Assembly: GCA_000149265.1 (NCBI GenBank)
Contig: CH003423.1
Coordinates: 517,609 to 581,608, forward strand
Source: Ciona savignyi
Lineage: Eukaryota > Chordata > Ascidiacea > Phlebobranchia > Cionidae
Length of the DNA: 64,000 nt
Direction: 5' to 3'
Positions within the stretch are counted from its first letter, which is position 1. Each line of letters starts with the position of its first letter. A program made the position numbers and the translations under genes. Positions 22,203-36,400 of the stretch are shown here, piece after piece. Below the pieces are notes generated by a model, which ran no database searches, was not told the DNA's origin, and worked only from the letters and a program-made list of their open reading frames with translations.

Positions 22203-25200
22203 ATGGCCCGGCACGTCATTCAGCATGATGCAAGTGACCTACCTGTATTTTCTACCTCGGCGCCACATTCCAATGACTTAAGCCCCGAGCAATCCTTATG
22301 TGATAATACTCGCAGTCCTATGAGCTTGGATACAGGCCAAGTTCTTTCAACAGAAGAACAAATAATCTGCCCTCAGATTCACGTTCAACCTGAAACACCA
22401 TGCCCGTCAAACCGAGCAACACCCGCACCAATGGTTGGGGCACCAGTTTACGTAAGTTAGCAAAGCATTGTGTTATATAAGGTGAACATTTAAGTTAATA
22501 TTGTACTGACTTCCGTACAAGTAGTCTGATTATTCTGGCCTGTAGTACACCATGGAAATAAAGCTTACAACGAATACTAGTTGGAAAAGAATCATATATT
22601 AACGTAATGTGATTTCCTTGCAATGCGGTAAGAGTTTTATGGGGAGTATTTAGTTTAAAATACTTGCGTTATCTGTACAGGCGGCCATGTCTCCAAGAAC
22701 TCAACTCCCAGAAAAGTTTTCCAACCTAAGAATGGATCAGAATGCGACCCCAATAACCTATCAGGTTTGATGTAATTTTGTGGAACTCGGGTTTAAGCGC
22801 ACAAAAATGTGCTGTGCTGTGCGCAGGCTGTTGTACGAATAACTAAAGTACCCTATTAACTATACTTCCTCGTGACTGTGCAATAAAAACTGTTGGTTTA
22901 CCGAAGAGCTTCAATTTCTATTGGTTCCTAACCAAACAAACGTTCGCAAGAAATTCCGCTTTTTGTGTATACGGCAGATTACATTGTGTATAGATTTTAA
23001 TCACAAAACAACTCGAAAACGGTCACTTTCAAAGTTCCGGGAACTAAAATTCACTGTTATCATATACATTTTACAGGAATTCCCTTCGAGGTCTTCAGCG
23101 CCGGAATCAAGCCACTTCAATCAGTATCCAAACACTTTGGCACATAACCTTCAAGGTAAGACTGTGGTGTGGAATGGCATATGCCTTATGTGATGTTCGT
23201 CCAGACGGGCATTGGAGACGATTATTTGTTCTGCTTTTGTTTAAACTGCTCGCGGATACGTTTCTTTTGTGAAACGGTTTTGTGTGAATTACTTTTCCAA
23301 AGTAAACCGCCATTGTTCCTGACTTTTACTTGCTACTTTTACCATTAAGTTCAAAACTTTACCAAAACAAAAACGCACAAACCACAACCAGAGTACATGG
23401 CTCAAAGGAAGTTTATTCCGACTCAAATAAAATACGATTTTTTTCTTACATATTACACATATACAGCTGTTCTGGCGTTTTTGATTTGGTTCTTATATTA
23501 AAAACATAGATTTTTTTAATTGAAACCGCCAGATGCCAGGTGGTGCGATAAATAAGCCAGGTGCACGAGCAAATTGTACTATGTTGTCTGGGGCACGATT
23601 GTGCCTGAGTGTAAAATAATCTGAGCTGTAGTATTCATATATTGATTTTAAACACACTGTGCTGCAGTGTATGTTTACTGACGTGTTTTAACTTTTGCAG
23701 TTTTGCCGTTTTCCTCGCTTTTTACTTATATATTCGAGCTAAACGAAGGCGCGAAAATAAACTAAACTAATGTAAAATTTCTCGAGCTTCCACGTCTGAA
23801 TTAAATACATTTTCTGGAATTGAATTCCAATTGAAGTAGAAAGAGGGTGTTAAAAATGACTGGCATTTCTGTTATTTAACAGGTATTCGTTGACAGCATT
23901 CCCAACACTGATCCATTACCGTGATTCCACAAATTCGCATATGCCTATGTTAACACGTTATAGGCTGTACCCCATGCAGAGTAGGCAAATATATATTGCT
24001 AATACCAAAGAAGCCGGTGCCATTTCTGGCTACCCGCGTATGTAAACTGAAATTTGTATTTAAACATTGTTTAAAGTGTAACGTTTTAATGTATTTTGTG
24101 TTTATACACGTACATTTATTCGTTTGCGGTATAAGTTCATGTTTGAGCGACGGAATACTAAAAAGATTGATAAGGCCGCAAGGTAGTTGGTAATCCTTCA
24201 CATAACGACACTATGAAACTGAGTATTGTAAGCTGAAACCTACAGAATACGCATCGTTATGTAAGTGCGCAGTTCCTTGTTTTATAAAGGCTGGGTATCA
24301 ATTAGCGCAAGAAAATGTCGAATACAAGACAACCAGGCCTTGGTTTGTCACTATACCCGTATCATGTAACATACATCATATATATTGTTCTTGATTGACG
24401 TTTTACGTTTACCGATTGCGAAAACAGATGATTCATTCAAGAGAGAGGTGTATACACGTGCGCCATGTCGGGTTAAATGTAGACCATGTTAGCTGATACC
24501 GATTCGTCCTTTAATAGCAAAGATGGATGTAACCTAATACACCTATATTTATCCTCGGAGCTTTACTTGTAAATACACTAGATGCCTGCTTGTAATTGAG
24601 GAAACTAATCAGCTTAAACACGCTTACATTTAACGATAACATATTCTTTCAAAACACATATTAATTTTTAACATAGTGTAAACGGTAACCTAAAATCTAT
24701 ACACGGCTCATGACCTTGTAAATTAATTATTCAAGTTTCCTTTAAATTTATGTAACTTAATTGGTGGTAAGCTTTATTTTTGTGTATATTTTATCATGTT
24801 AAACTATAAATACATGATCCATTAGTAGATACCATAACTATTATAGTTTTGTTTCAATGGTTAAACAAAATCTAATATATACGTGTATTTTTTTTAAATC
24901 AGCTTGCAATATAAGATGTACTATGCTGGACTGCTGATACCTTTATACACCTGGTTAAATATCCGAATAATACGTGCTCTTGATCCAATTGTTTAGATTA
25001 TGACAGGTTTTGACACGTAAGTGTATTAGTTATAGATAAAAATAAGAATATTCCATTTAGAACCATTTGATCAAAAATAAAACGAAGGTCTTTTATTGAC
25101 TTGTGTATATATATGACCATAATGTTTAGTGGTCAGTGTGGAGACCAAACCAGGCAAAGAATTACCACCAGCGGACACCGTTCCTTACTGAAAGTCGTAT

Positions 25201-28200
25201 GAGGATTAAATATTCCAGCTCTCCAAGTTTGTCAATTTTGAACTTCCTTGTTTGTTATTCCGACACTTAATCAAAGACCTTGAATGCCCCACAGGTTTTT
25301 TATTGCTTTGACAATGACAGCACGCAGCTCTTAGGACAAACTCCGAGAAAATGATAACCTAGTCTGGTGCTGTTGTTAATATGTATCCGAATTATCCAAG
25401 TCATTCATTGCCTTTGTTGCTATGCAACGTTTATGCGGTGACCGTTTTAAAGTGGCGTTTCAAGAGCAATACAAGTGCTCTGCTTTTACTAGAGTTACCT
25501 GGATTGCGTATTGTACGGGTAAATCCCTTAGACCACGTCATCAGTAAGTACCGGGGAGGATTTATCGATATATCCAAAAAACTTTCCGTGCGAATTTTAA
25601 CTTTTCAAGTCGCCCGATTTAGCTTTGTACATCGTCACGGTAACAATAACACAAACCAAACAGAAAACCCTTCAAAAGTTGTGTTTGTGCTATTCTTTCG
25701 TCGCTGAAACGCGCTGTTTTTAGTGCTTATGTATTTGCATTGTGCGTCAATGAAATCCCACAGCGCCAAACACAAAGACCCGAGGAGATTTAGGGATAAA
25801 TAATAGATAATTCTGCTCCTTGAAAGCGCTTAGCTATGTCGTTGGCACGTTGAACACTTTCTCTCAAATCCCTCGTTAAACGGTCAAGATTTCAGTCGTG
25901 GCTTCGTCCAAGATTGTATTGAAATATTGTTCAATGTTAGCGACCGACAAAAAGGTTTATAAAGTAAAATGCTTTGAGCTATAACCCAATTTATAGTGTT
26001 TGTAATTTACTACTTCTTCTGTAGTTCTACCCCGGATATAACTGTCAAGTTTTAACTTTTATTTGACATTTACGACGAACTCATAATTTATTGTTTCGAT
26101 AACCACGTTGTGCGCCAAATAATTGATGAAAAAGATCATGAACTGCCACCGTACACTTGGATTTAAAAATATCACTTTTTCCAGTATAAAATTTTACAAA
26201 TACATGTGGGTTGTAGGATGGTCTATTAATGCACTGTCGAAAAGAAGCGCTACCAAGATCGCATAAGAGGAATGATGGCGCCACGCCAATGTGCAACAAA
26301 AATTCCTGCCTGATCGAATAAATTCCTTTACTTACTGGCAAACTCATAAAACCCCCAATGGAGCCACAATTGCATTCCTTCTAAGGATTGCGTGCAAATA
26401 CCGCTTCAAAACACTTGGAAGTTCGTCGGAACGCAGCTGGGTGGGTCGGGCCGACCAAATATTGCGCGAGCGTCGGGCTATCAAGATGGGATCAACGTTC
26501 GCTGTGGAACTTCAAACCCATACGGCTTTGAATGAATTAGTCTCTCGTGTATTTGGGTTTCTATTTTTCTGTTTGCTCATGGCTGCTTTATGAGCGATCG
26601 GGGACGATCTGTTGGCATTGAAAGCGCTAACTCGATCGGAATAATCTAACACCACTTTAAATAAATTACCTACGAATGCGGTCTTTGTTTGTTCCTCGTT
26701 TCTGTCGTGTTCCCGGGAAAAGCAATGTTGACTGGACAAATATTAGGATTGATCTCGACGCACCTACAACGCGCCAATCCATCTTGGAAATTGCATAGAT
26801 CGAAAGTGTTCGGAGATAATCTAACTTTAAACATGGGAGACCTTTCACGTGTAAAATAGCATGAGGAAACCGTGGCATCACCACGGTTTTATTCCTACAT
26901 GGCTTTATAGAACTCTAATATGCCAACACTGTATATAAACGAGTAGTTGCTTTTTACAGGGATTTTGCTCATTTTTTCATACTTTCTTTTAAATTACCCT
27001 AACTTAGCAATTTACTGTTTTATTTTACAGAAAATGGAGCCTCGACAGACATGCGTTTCCAGACACCTCAAACTCAACCTTTTATCAGCAATTTTCATCT
27101 GCAGCAACACGCTCACCACGTTCCCGACACTTATAACTCAAACGAAAACTTTGCCGAAAGGGTGTCTGTTAAGACCGAGCACGTTGACTCCAATGAAACG
27201 CAAGATTTGTTCGGAGAAAAGTCAAAGACATTACAAGGCACGAATGACAATGCTAAAGGGTGGCAAGGTTACCAACCAAACCCACCGACATACGCTCACC
27301 GTCGGCTATTAACATCAAAGCAAGCACCAAATTCATTTAGTCAAGTCCAATCGCGCCTTACACCGAACAATCAGTCCATGAAGCCAACCACGCCGAATAC
27401 TTTGAATCCATATAAGGTATTACCGCCGTTAACACCATCTGGTTCACTCGGAGTGCACCAGGTTTATCATGACGACCAGTTATTGATGCCTCCTGGAAGT
27501 GCTATATCCACGTTTAGCGGTCTCAGTGGCTTGTCGCCCTTTCAGTTATCTCCGGCTGGTTCAAACTTCCACAGCCCGAGACATTCCGCTCGCTCTGGTG
27601 CAAGGTTGGTATCAGCCAACACGCGAAAACGTACGCACTCGGTGTCCCCAATGTCGATGGATGGCATCGATATAAACTCTTTGATTCGAGTCTCTCCAAG
27701 CTCGCTTATTTTTCCGAACCGCATTTCGCCTTACATGGAGTCCCCATTGCCCAACATTGGAATAAGCACAAACAGTCACGAGCATGGAACATGTGGGCAT
27801 CTTGTGGGGAGACATAACTTAACTCCACCAGAAGGGAGTATACGCCATCTGCTTGTCGCCACCCCCGGCAGCATGATTATGGAACCTAATGACCATTCAA
27901 CAGAGGAATACATGTCAAGAGCTTATCCTAGCATTTACTTGAACGAAAATTCTTTTATCAGCACAAACACGTACCAATCCCCGGCATCACAACTTGTAGT
28001 CACAAGACAGCACAATAACTTGCTTAACGATCAAAATCAGATTCGACCGCCTCCATACCCTCATCAAGAAAATTCAGAAAATTTATGCCGTAATGGCCAC
28101 TTTGTCAATCATACCAATGGGTACGGGACGCAAATGCAAGTTCCCCATGAGCATGTTGATGGTTATATGCACAGCCCAGGAATACCGGCTAGTCACACAC

Positions 28201-31200
28201 CTTCGCCGATTAAAACAACGGACGCGGCCCAGCTTGCCAAAGAGTCTGGAATGTGGGTGTGTTTGTGGGTGGACTGCAATCTTGGATTTCAGGTAATACT
28301 TAATTATGATATTAATTATATGCTTGAATATCGTGTTAGAATACCGCTTTTCCATTGTGGAATGACATCTGAATTAACGGCGGGGTTACGGCCCCGTGTC
28401 TGTCTAAAATGGGATTATATTTTTGTGGGATAGGAGGATAGGATATTCATGTTTATCCCCGTGAGTGGAAAAATAGGGGGTTTAAAACATGAGCAATCAT
28501 CAGACCACCCTGTGCCCACTGTCGAGTTACCGGAGGTTTTGCAGTGTGTTGTGTATGATTCAGACGTTCTTTTATTTTGGTAAAACCCATCATTCTACTG
28601 GGTTCAAGCAATGTTTATCAAATGCCTTGCCTAAGAACACAACCGACTAGCAAGTGTCAGTTTTGAACGTGCACCCCTTTTGTTGAAAGGGGAGGTAATT
28701 ATCCACCAAACTAATCAGTTGGGTTAATTGTGTGAAGCTTAAACTATGCCATAGGATCAAGAGGAATTGGTAAAACACATCGAGAAGGTCCACATTGACC
28801 AACGAAAGGGAGAGGAATTTACTTGCTTTTGGATGTCATGTCCACGCCAGTATAAACCGTTCAATGCCAGATACAAATTATTAATTCATATGAGGGTACA
28901 CTCGGGAGAACGACCAAACAAATGCACTGTAAGTTTAATACATAATGTCATACTAATACCATTACTGAAGCAGCATGTAAAATCTTGGAATGCGCAATGT
29001 ATTATATACATATGACAAATTAAACCACATTATTTGGGAGAGGATGTACATGTTTATCAGCTGGGTAGGATAGCACGAGAGAGCTTTATAACACGGGCTA
29101 CCTTGGGTAACCGGAGATATTGCGACTCAACCGATTATAGCTGACAGCCCGACGCGCTACAATATGAGCTTACAGGCCGGGAAACTGCATGTTATACTAA
29201 AGCAAGAACTCTTAAATTTTAGTATGCGAAATCTATACAAATACACATAATGCTTTAAACGTTTGCTACACTTTAAAACTTAAGTTTACAAAATTAATTT
29301 TTGTTTCCGATTTACGTCGGTTTTGATAACAAGTTTGTCTGTGGCTTTTTGTTGTTGTTTAAAGCGTGTTTAAATAATTATAGTACTGCGTTAGTTATGT
29401 ATGTATAATTGTACCGTTATCATGTATTATTTTACCACAAAACATGTGTAAAGGAGGAAGTATGTTATACTGTTGTGTCATTTGAAATTAACCTCATGTC
29501 ACAGCGGGAATTTACAGACTGCATGTCACTTTTATCTTCGTGCGATGAAACTGTCTGACCTGCTAATTACATAAAAGTCAAAAATGCTGATAGAGAAATC
29601 CAAGATTATGTCATTCTTATTTCACATACAAAAAAATTAGGATAAAAAAATACTGACCAATTTAAATGCAATTAAGAATCTACGGAATATTTTTTAATTA
29701 AAATGAAATCAATAAAATGTACAATTAAGCTTTAGTATACTTACGAACAATACCCTATATCAAACGCTATCGCCTGTTTTCAATCCCAGTATGCCTATAA
29801 TATCGCTATTAAACATTTAATTATACTTTTGCTCCTATTCAGTTTGAAGGATGTAACAAAGCGTTTTCCCGGCTTGAAAACCTTAAAATCCACCTGCGTT
29901 CACATACTGGTGAGCGGCCGTACGTATGCCAGCACCAAACATGCAACAAAGCTTTCAGCAATTCATCGGATCGAGCTAAACACCAACGCACTCACCTTGA
30001 TACGGTACATAAATTATTTTTGATTACGAACGTTATCAATGCAGCTTGTGCCAACGATTTTTCACCGTTTGGGGTTAAAGATTGTCACCTCGCAATATAC
30101 CTACTTGGGATTTGACGGGAGAGGGGTGGGTAACGAGAATATAGTCCATCATCCATTACATTACAAATTTTAAATTTTTTTTAGTGTATTTTGGATTTAA
30201 AATGTTTGAAAAAATGACCCATTTAAATGTGTCGGGTCGGGACAACTTATGTTGAGGCGGACAACCGCAAAAACGTTAAGTCAGCAACTTTTGGATTTCA
30301 GAAACCATACGCATGTCAAGTTCCTGGCTGCAACAAAAGGTATACCGATCCTTCGTCGTTAAGAAAACATGTTAAAGGAGGACACGGCGCAAGAGAAACC
30401 CAAACAAGAAAAAAGGTGATTGAATTTAACATTTTCTGCAGAAATATGAAAGTTTTTTGTGAAGTTTAGGTGTTAAATTAGTGCGATTTGTCTGGTGGGT
30501 TAGTGCTACGCCTTTTAACCGAAGAATTGGAGGTTGGAAACTGGTCACTAGCTAGTCGGTTGTGTTCTTGGTCAAGACACTTCATGGACATTGCCTCGTG
30601 TGATTCATAGACAACATACTGCAAGAGATCTGGTGATGGGCGCGAGGTGATCTGACGGTTACCCGTGTGTTAACCTCGTTGGTTTTCCCATACACGAGGA
30701 TAAACATGAATATCCTATCCTATTCTAATATATTCATTAGATGTTGCTAGAATTAGTATATATTCGCCATTAATTACATATATTTGTTCTATGATTATTG
30801 AACAGTCAAGAATACTACACTGTTGCAGCAATGTGCATTCTTATCCACAGACTGATTATCATTGTGAAAGGCAGACTGTTTTATAACAAATTACACCCAC
30901 ATTTCAGATGCGAAGTCTTGACGTGACTGCTGAAAGCGGAAAGCTAAGAGATTGTCTCACCATTCAACCAGTGCCGCTACTTTCACACGAGGATACTTAT
31001 GGGAATGATATCGGTGAGTTTATCGAAAGAGAAATATTATTTTTAACGAGTTCAAAACTTTTAGATGGGATAAGCATATATATCCCGACCGTGGGCAGGC
31101 GTTGTACAGTCACCACCAAGGTATAAAACCCCAATCGACGGGGACCACATCTGTTACATTTGGTGGAAAAATATGGAGACGTCCATTTGTTTAACTAATC

Positions 31201-33466
31201 AAATCACTAGGTTCAGGCAATTTTTGCCACCTGTATTGCCAAAGTTCATTTTTTTTAACGGAGCTAAGTTTCGATCCCATGATGGGAACGTTACTCGGAC
31301 CGTTTTTGTATTGTAGTTGGTATATGTATCGACCGCGTTAACCATTTGGCCACACGACCGTACTGTATTGCTAAAGTACACCTACTAAACAGCTTCGGTT
31401 CCACCACCTTTCGGTTAATGAAAAACATATACTACCCAAATGACCTAATCGGCCGGTTAAATGTATAACACATCAAATACGACTTGTATTGCAATAGTTT
31501 GTACTGTGGTCTAAACGAAATTTGTTGATCATTCAGGAATAAATGGTCGTGGAAGCAGACGGACGATGCAGCCTCATTTGACGCCACATCCTTTTCATCC
31601 AATTTCTAGTTCGGATATTCCAATCGGTCTTTCTACTCCGCTGACACATCACCTTGACCATCATACATTTAACCCTCTTCGGAGGACGCCCCACCCTCCC
31701 TATCTTTCTTCTTCACCCCACCCTCATACCTTACCCCCGTTGAGTAGCCACACACCCAATGGGGCCCATTTTACGAACTTTGTCCAACACGCACCAGTCT
31801 CTTCGCGAATCACCCCCCACAGAACCCACTATGACGCAGCCCCCCAACACAACCCCGAATTTCAACCAAGAGAACAGCTGGAATTGTTTGACCCCCAGTT
31901 AATGCCTCCTCCGCCTGCGCCGCCCTTGAAGCCACGACACACAGGCGTCCCCACCCACAACTCATACCACGAAACAAACAACAGTGACAGATCAGATCAA
32001 AGAAGAAATTCCGCGCAAAATTACCTGATACCACGACCTCCTACAACTCCGCGGCCAAATTCTCGCAGATCAATGATAGATGAAACACCAGTTCGTGGTA
32101 AGACGTTTCTGCAGTCCCATTGATAGCTTTAACACTTAGATTTTACTTCCTTTTTGAAAGTTTACACTTTTAGCGAATCGACTATTTTCTTGCTTTCGGA
32201 ACTATGTTTCTTGCAGAGTAAACGAATAAAAGCACGGTCTATAGTTTTGTTTAACATCTTATTAGGATACGATATTCATGTTTAACCCCGTGAATGGGAA
32301 AACCAACACACATGGGCAATCTTCATTTTTAAGACAGGAATAGCTTGACATGACCAACTTATTATTTAGATTATCTTGATAACTCGGAAGACGATGGTAT
32401 TCAACGATCGGAGTTGGAAAAATTAAGGTAACTTGTATACTATAATCATTGTAATAGAAAAACAGCGATGCTGCAATTCTGCAGCAACTATAACAGCGCA
32501 ACATAGTCAATAAAATATAGACTGTGTCATAAATTTCATAAATATACCACGTTCCTCCCCATATTGACGTTTTACTCTGTTAACACTCAGTTTCTATTAA
32601 CACCGCGACATTACATGTGGTCATATTTACAGAGTTTATGCAACAACTTCTAATCACTTATCACCGAAGCAATTATCGGAGGGAGTCGGTATGTCCTACG
32701 ACGCAGTTCAACGTGCAATATCTGCCCGAAGCAACATGTCTCTCGACAGAGGAGGTGAGTCTAATCGACAACGTCATCTTAATATCGCCAAATATGTTTA
32801 GCATATTGGCAACAAGTACACAAAGTCAAACAAGTTATGGTCACAGTAAAACTCAGTATGGAAAGTATTTGATTTTGTTCTAGTTTCTCAGATCAACCGT
32901 TCGACAATTTTAGTTTCTAAAAATAAAGAAAACGTAATACGTGATAAAACTTCAGGCCGAGTTTCTTTATAAATAACACAACGTATATTCTTAACTTAGT
33001 TTTTGACAAATTGATCGTTTTCTCGGCATTAAGCCCATAAGCTAGAGTGTACGTCTAACCTAATATGTATACTTTTTTTTGTTTAGCCAGCTTGGACGGA
33101 TGAAAATCGGTTTGTATTAAACATTAAGAGAACATTTTGTTCCACATTAGTGTTAATATTCTTTTTGATAATTTAAAACTTTTACAGTGAAGTTGATATA
33201 ACGTAATATGGACCATTTTTTCTTATGGCTCCACGTCAAATTAATAATGTCTGCATTTTTAAATAAAACGCTGTATGCACAGTCACATCTAAGTTAACGT
33301 TTTCTCCTTCACACCAGGACTTGATGTCCCACCCAGTTCACCTTTCAGTATCCGAACAAACAACGAGTCAAGTCGAAGCCATGATTCGGGAGCATACCTT
33401 CAACTGAATGCAGTAGACAGATGTCCAAGCCAAATGTCCATGGTATTCGTCCACGGACCAACATAA
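22203..33466 (+). CDS. GLIS: GLIS1/3-like Kruppel zinc-finger transcription factor
   Basis: Twelve exons splice in frame to 1,039 residues: 22203-22451, 22681-22764, 23077-23155, 27031-28292, 28755-28928, 29843-30004, 30302-30415, 30908-31013, 31537-32097, 32370-32427, 32633-32754 and 33318-33466. An in-frame stop 9 bases upstream fixes the start. Five C2H2 fingers span about residues 546-700, split over exons 4-7. The motifs [57 protein letters not shown] and [19 protein letters not shown] are those of the GLIS1/GLIS3 subgroup, not GLI (HSNEKPYVC) or ZIC. Finger 5 ends HVKGGH, a His spacing one residue longer than GLIS HVKAH. Long Ser/Pro/His-rich disordered regions flank the fingers. The protein is nuclear and binds GLI-type DNA sites; developmental roles are inferred from the family. 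Intron 3 is 3.9 kb. Confidence 0.93.
23156..27030 (+). other. Intron 3 of the GLIS-like gene, no gene inside
   Basis: 3.9 kb, the largest intron of this gene, free of the SINE families found elsewhere. Short ORFs on both strands (24.0, 25.4 and 26.1-26.9 kb) show no family match and no splice structure. The lack of repeats makes it a fair place to look for enhancers. Confidence 0.5.
28431..28725 (-). repeat. SINE-like family A copy, full length, in GLIS-like intron 4
   Basis: Minus-strand copy: tail 'aggataggatattcatgttt', then 'gagttaccggaggttttgca', 'cccatcattctactgggttc', 'aacacaaccgactag' and head 'ccaccaaactaatcagttgg'. Its head ends about 30 bases before the acceptor of exon 5, which carries zinc fingers 1-2. 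Confidence 0.85.
30487..30724 (+). repeat. SINE-like family A copy in GLIS-like intron 7
   Basis: Head 'gtctggtgggttagtgctac' and 'gaggttggaaactggtcac', then 'ggtgatctgacggttacccg' and tail 'gaatatcctatcctattc'. The 'cagcggattaatggg' block is missing. Confidence 0.8.
31246..31365 (-). repeat. SINE-like family B copy in GLIS-like intron 8
   Basis: The reverse complement begins 'cggtcgtgtggccaaatggt' and 'taacgcggtcgatacatata', and ends near the B-box-like 'atgggatcgaaacttagctc'. Confidence 0.8.
32264..32322 (-). repeat. SINE-like family A tail fragment
   Basis: 'ttaggatacgatattcatgt', 'ttaaccccgtgaatgggaaa' and 'cacacatgggcaatc' match the 3' end of family A only. In GLIS-like intron 9, about 50 bases before exon 10. 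Confidence 0.7.
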
Positions 33467-36400
33467 CGAAAACAGACCGGCGCCAATTGTTAAAAAATCA
33501 TTCCGGTCAAGATTTTCTGATTTTCGATCATTATTGTATTAAGCAACGTTTACATCATATTGTAATTTAATGCGTATTTTCTTTCACAATTTTATAATTT
33601 TTTTATACAAAAACTCTTTATATTCTGTAAATTTTTAACATAATTATTTAAAATTAACTTGGTGTGATATGATTTAAATTTTAACAGTTTGAAACATTTA
33701 TATAAATGAAATTTTAAGGTTGAGCAATTTGCTCTGCTAATTTAAAGTAATTTTGCAATGCACTTAAAAGGTCTATAATGTTTTACCAACGCCTTTGGAC
33801 ACTGCCAACTTTTAAATTACCACGAATTATTTTCCAACTTGTAAAATTATGATAGCACTGTTCGTTATTGCTCTGTGCCAAGTTCCGAAATTCGTAAAAT
33901 TCTCATAAACTTTTCATGTGTACATTACCATTTCTTCATCATTGTGAAATAATGTAACCCAAAATTCCTACGTTCTTTACTCTAGTCTGTGGTAGAAACA
34001 AAGGCCTTTGTTGTACTCGAACGTGACACCGTGGTGACATTTTATGAGATGTGTTTTCCATGTTCCCTTGTGCAGATTTCGTGCCCTTTCCGTTTCACAT
34101 CATCAGTGTGCACTTCATTAAACTTCACTGTCGACCTGTTTTGTGGTTAATGATTCACGAAGCAAGTTGGGACAAGGAAACCAAAGCGACTGGAATCCTT
34201 CTAAATGTGACGGGAATTCAACTCGCTTTGTCAGGGCAAGTCGAGAAGTGGGCTTTGTGCACAAATCCCCGATTCATCTGTATTTAATTTTACTAAGCCA
34301 CGTGGCTTTCCTATTCAAATTCGGCCACTTGTTCACGTTAAAATAGCAAGATTAACGGTAATGCAGCTTACATTTTTTGGTAAATGCTATAAGTAGAATT
34401 TTTGGATGCACACAATAACCATTAAGTTATATTAAACAAGAAAGCAATTTAAATTTATCGGGTTTAATTTACTGTGGTAGCGTCAGCACGTTCCAAACGA
34501 CATGGAGTGGTGTTTTTTAATGATGGCAAGCTGAAGTGAAGACAGAACGACCACAATCAGCGCTCGGCTGTAAACCTGGCACGAATGAGGTTAATGGCAA
34601 AGTATGTGTTTATTGATTAACTGAGCAGCCGTAATGCCGGTTTGTTTAATGTGTTAAAATACACGTTTCCACATGTCGATTTAAATAAGACAATTCCAAG
34701 GACGTTTGTCTATTACAGCCTTGAGAGAATTTATGATTGTGTATTGCGTGCGCATATCACGTAGGAGCCGCCGTTCCATGGGAGTTGTTTTAAGTCAATT
34801 AATTCCTTCTAATAAACTTGAGTAATTCTCTTAGGTTTAATGAAAAATCAAGCTTAACAGAAGTGGCCCTTTAAAACATGTTTAACACTTCACACCTTGT
34901 ACGTGTCAGTTCTACCGCGGTGGATATATCTTTGGCAGCACGAAACTACCAAATTGAACTGACGAGCAAAGCCAATATTATTGGTTTCATACAATGCTAT
35001 ACAAAACACTTATCTACCATCGGGACAATTTCGCTAACATCTTTATCAACACAAAACTTATAATTCTGAAAAGTGATTTGAAATTGTGAAATCAGATTGG
35101 CAGATAATTTACGAATAACCTTGCCGCAAGGTGTCCCTATAGAGCTCGAACACGGGTCGAGAAGGAATACGTGATCATGTAATTCAAAAAAGCATACAAT
35201 GAGTGTTATTGAGGATAGTAAGCCAAAGCCACTTACAAACTTTAATTTACCGTTTCAATATTTTCCAACCCGGCCACTATTCCATCCACTACATTTTCGC
35301 TTCTGTTTGCAAAGTTTACATGCAATTTAAAGCACACCCCGCCCTCAATTTTGACAGCGAGTTTTTACAAACAAACAGAAGTGGTTCAACCAGATATTAC
35401 AGAGTAAATGCGATGCATGGTCATTGGGCGGCTATAAGCTGGTCAGTGCATCTGATAATATTGTATTTTTTAAACCAGAAAAAAAGTAAAAAAAATTCCT
35501 AATCGGATGTTGTCCTACATTCCGGAAACAAAATTCAATTTCTTTTAGAAAGTTAATTGGATTTATTTTCTAATTATCTTAGTTTAAAAACAAGTGCTCA
35601 AAGTATAGGGAAAATGCAGAAGTAGAAAAATTGATAGAATTGTGAGCAACTTTTTTTCAGTTATTAGTTTGTTAATTTTTGTTTTTTTTTAATTCGTACT
35701 GCTGCGTTGATTTTTCTAGTAATAAATTAGAACTTTGCTCGTTACTTTTATTTTAAGAGAAGTTTGAAATTATTAATTTCAGAACATACCTTCATTTGAA
35801 TAAATAGATATGTAGTTAAGTTGTGTGAGAGTGAAACTAAATAAGTTTTAATCCATTCATGGCAAATGAATTCTAGAAAACAATGACAAATTAGTTCCAA
35901 CTGCTAATATCAAGGAGTATATATAATATGTGGTAAGAAATGTGGTAAATTGTGTCGTTCCAGCAGGTATATAGTACAGTAGGTTTATCTGTTTTGGATT
36001 TTCTATGTTTCTGACGAAAAAGTGCACTTTCATTTGCGCGATGGGTACTTTTGTCAATACATGCCGCAATTGGTTTCCTAAAGATATGTCGTTGGTCAAG
36101 TGCTCCATGTGATTAGAAGACATTTGCAGTCAATTTGCCAGTGAGTGACGTCAATACTGGAGCGGATCAACAGGGTAATGGCGTCGTTCGATAATGGCCG
36201 TAATTACAGACTTATGGACAATTGAAGGTGTCACACTTAGCAATTTACTTTGTTTAGATGCAACCTTATAAAGCATACAGCGGGCGTGTGACTGATTACT
36301 ATTTTGGTTATATGTTTGTTCGTGTAAACACAACACTGTTGAATATACGCATGCTCTTAGTTAGTTTTGTCTACCTAACAATTGATGTTTTGTAACGGCA

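Noticed and set aside
25381-26884. Several ORFs of 70-108 codons within GLIS-like intron 3
   Set aside because: No recognisable domains, overlapping frames on both strands and no splice sites joining them to exons.
28767-30469. Reading the zinc fingers as GLI or ZIC
   Set aside because: Finger linkers ([29 protein letters not shown]) are those of GLIS1/3; GLI has NRTHSNEKPYVC and ZIC has a different first finger.
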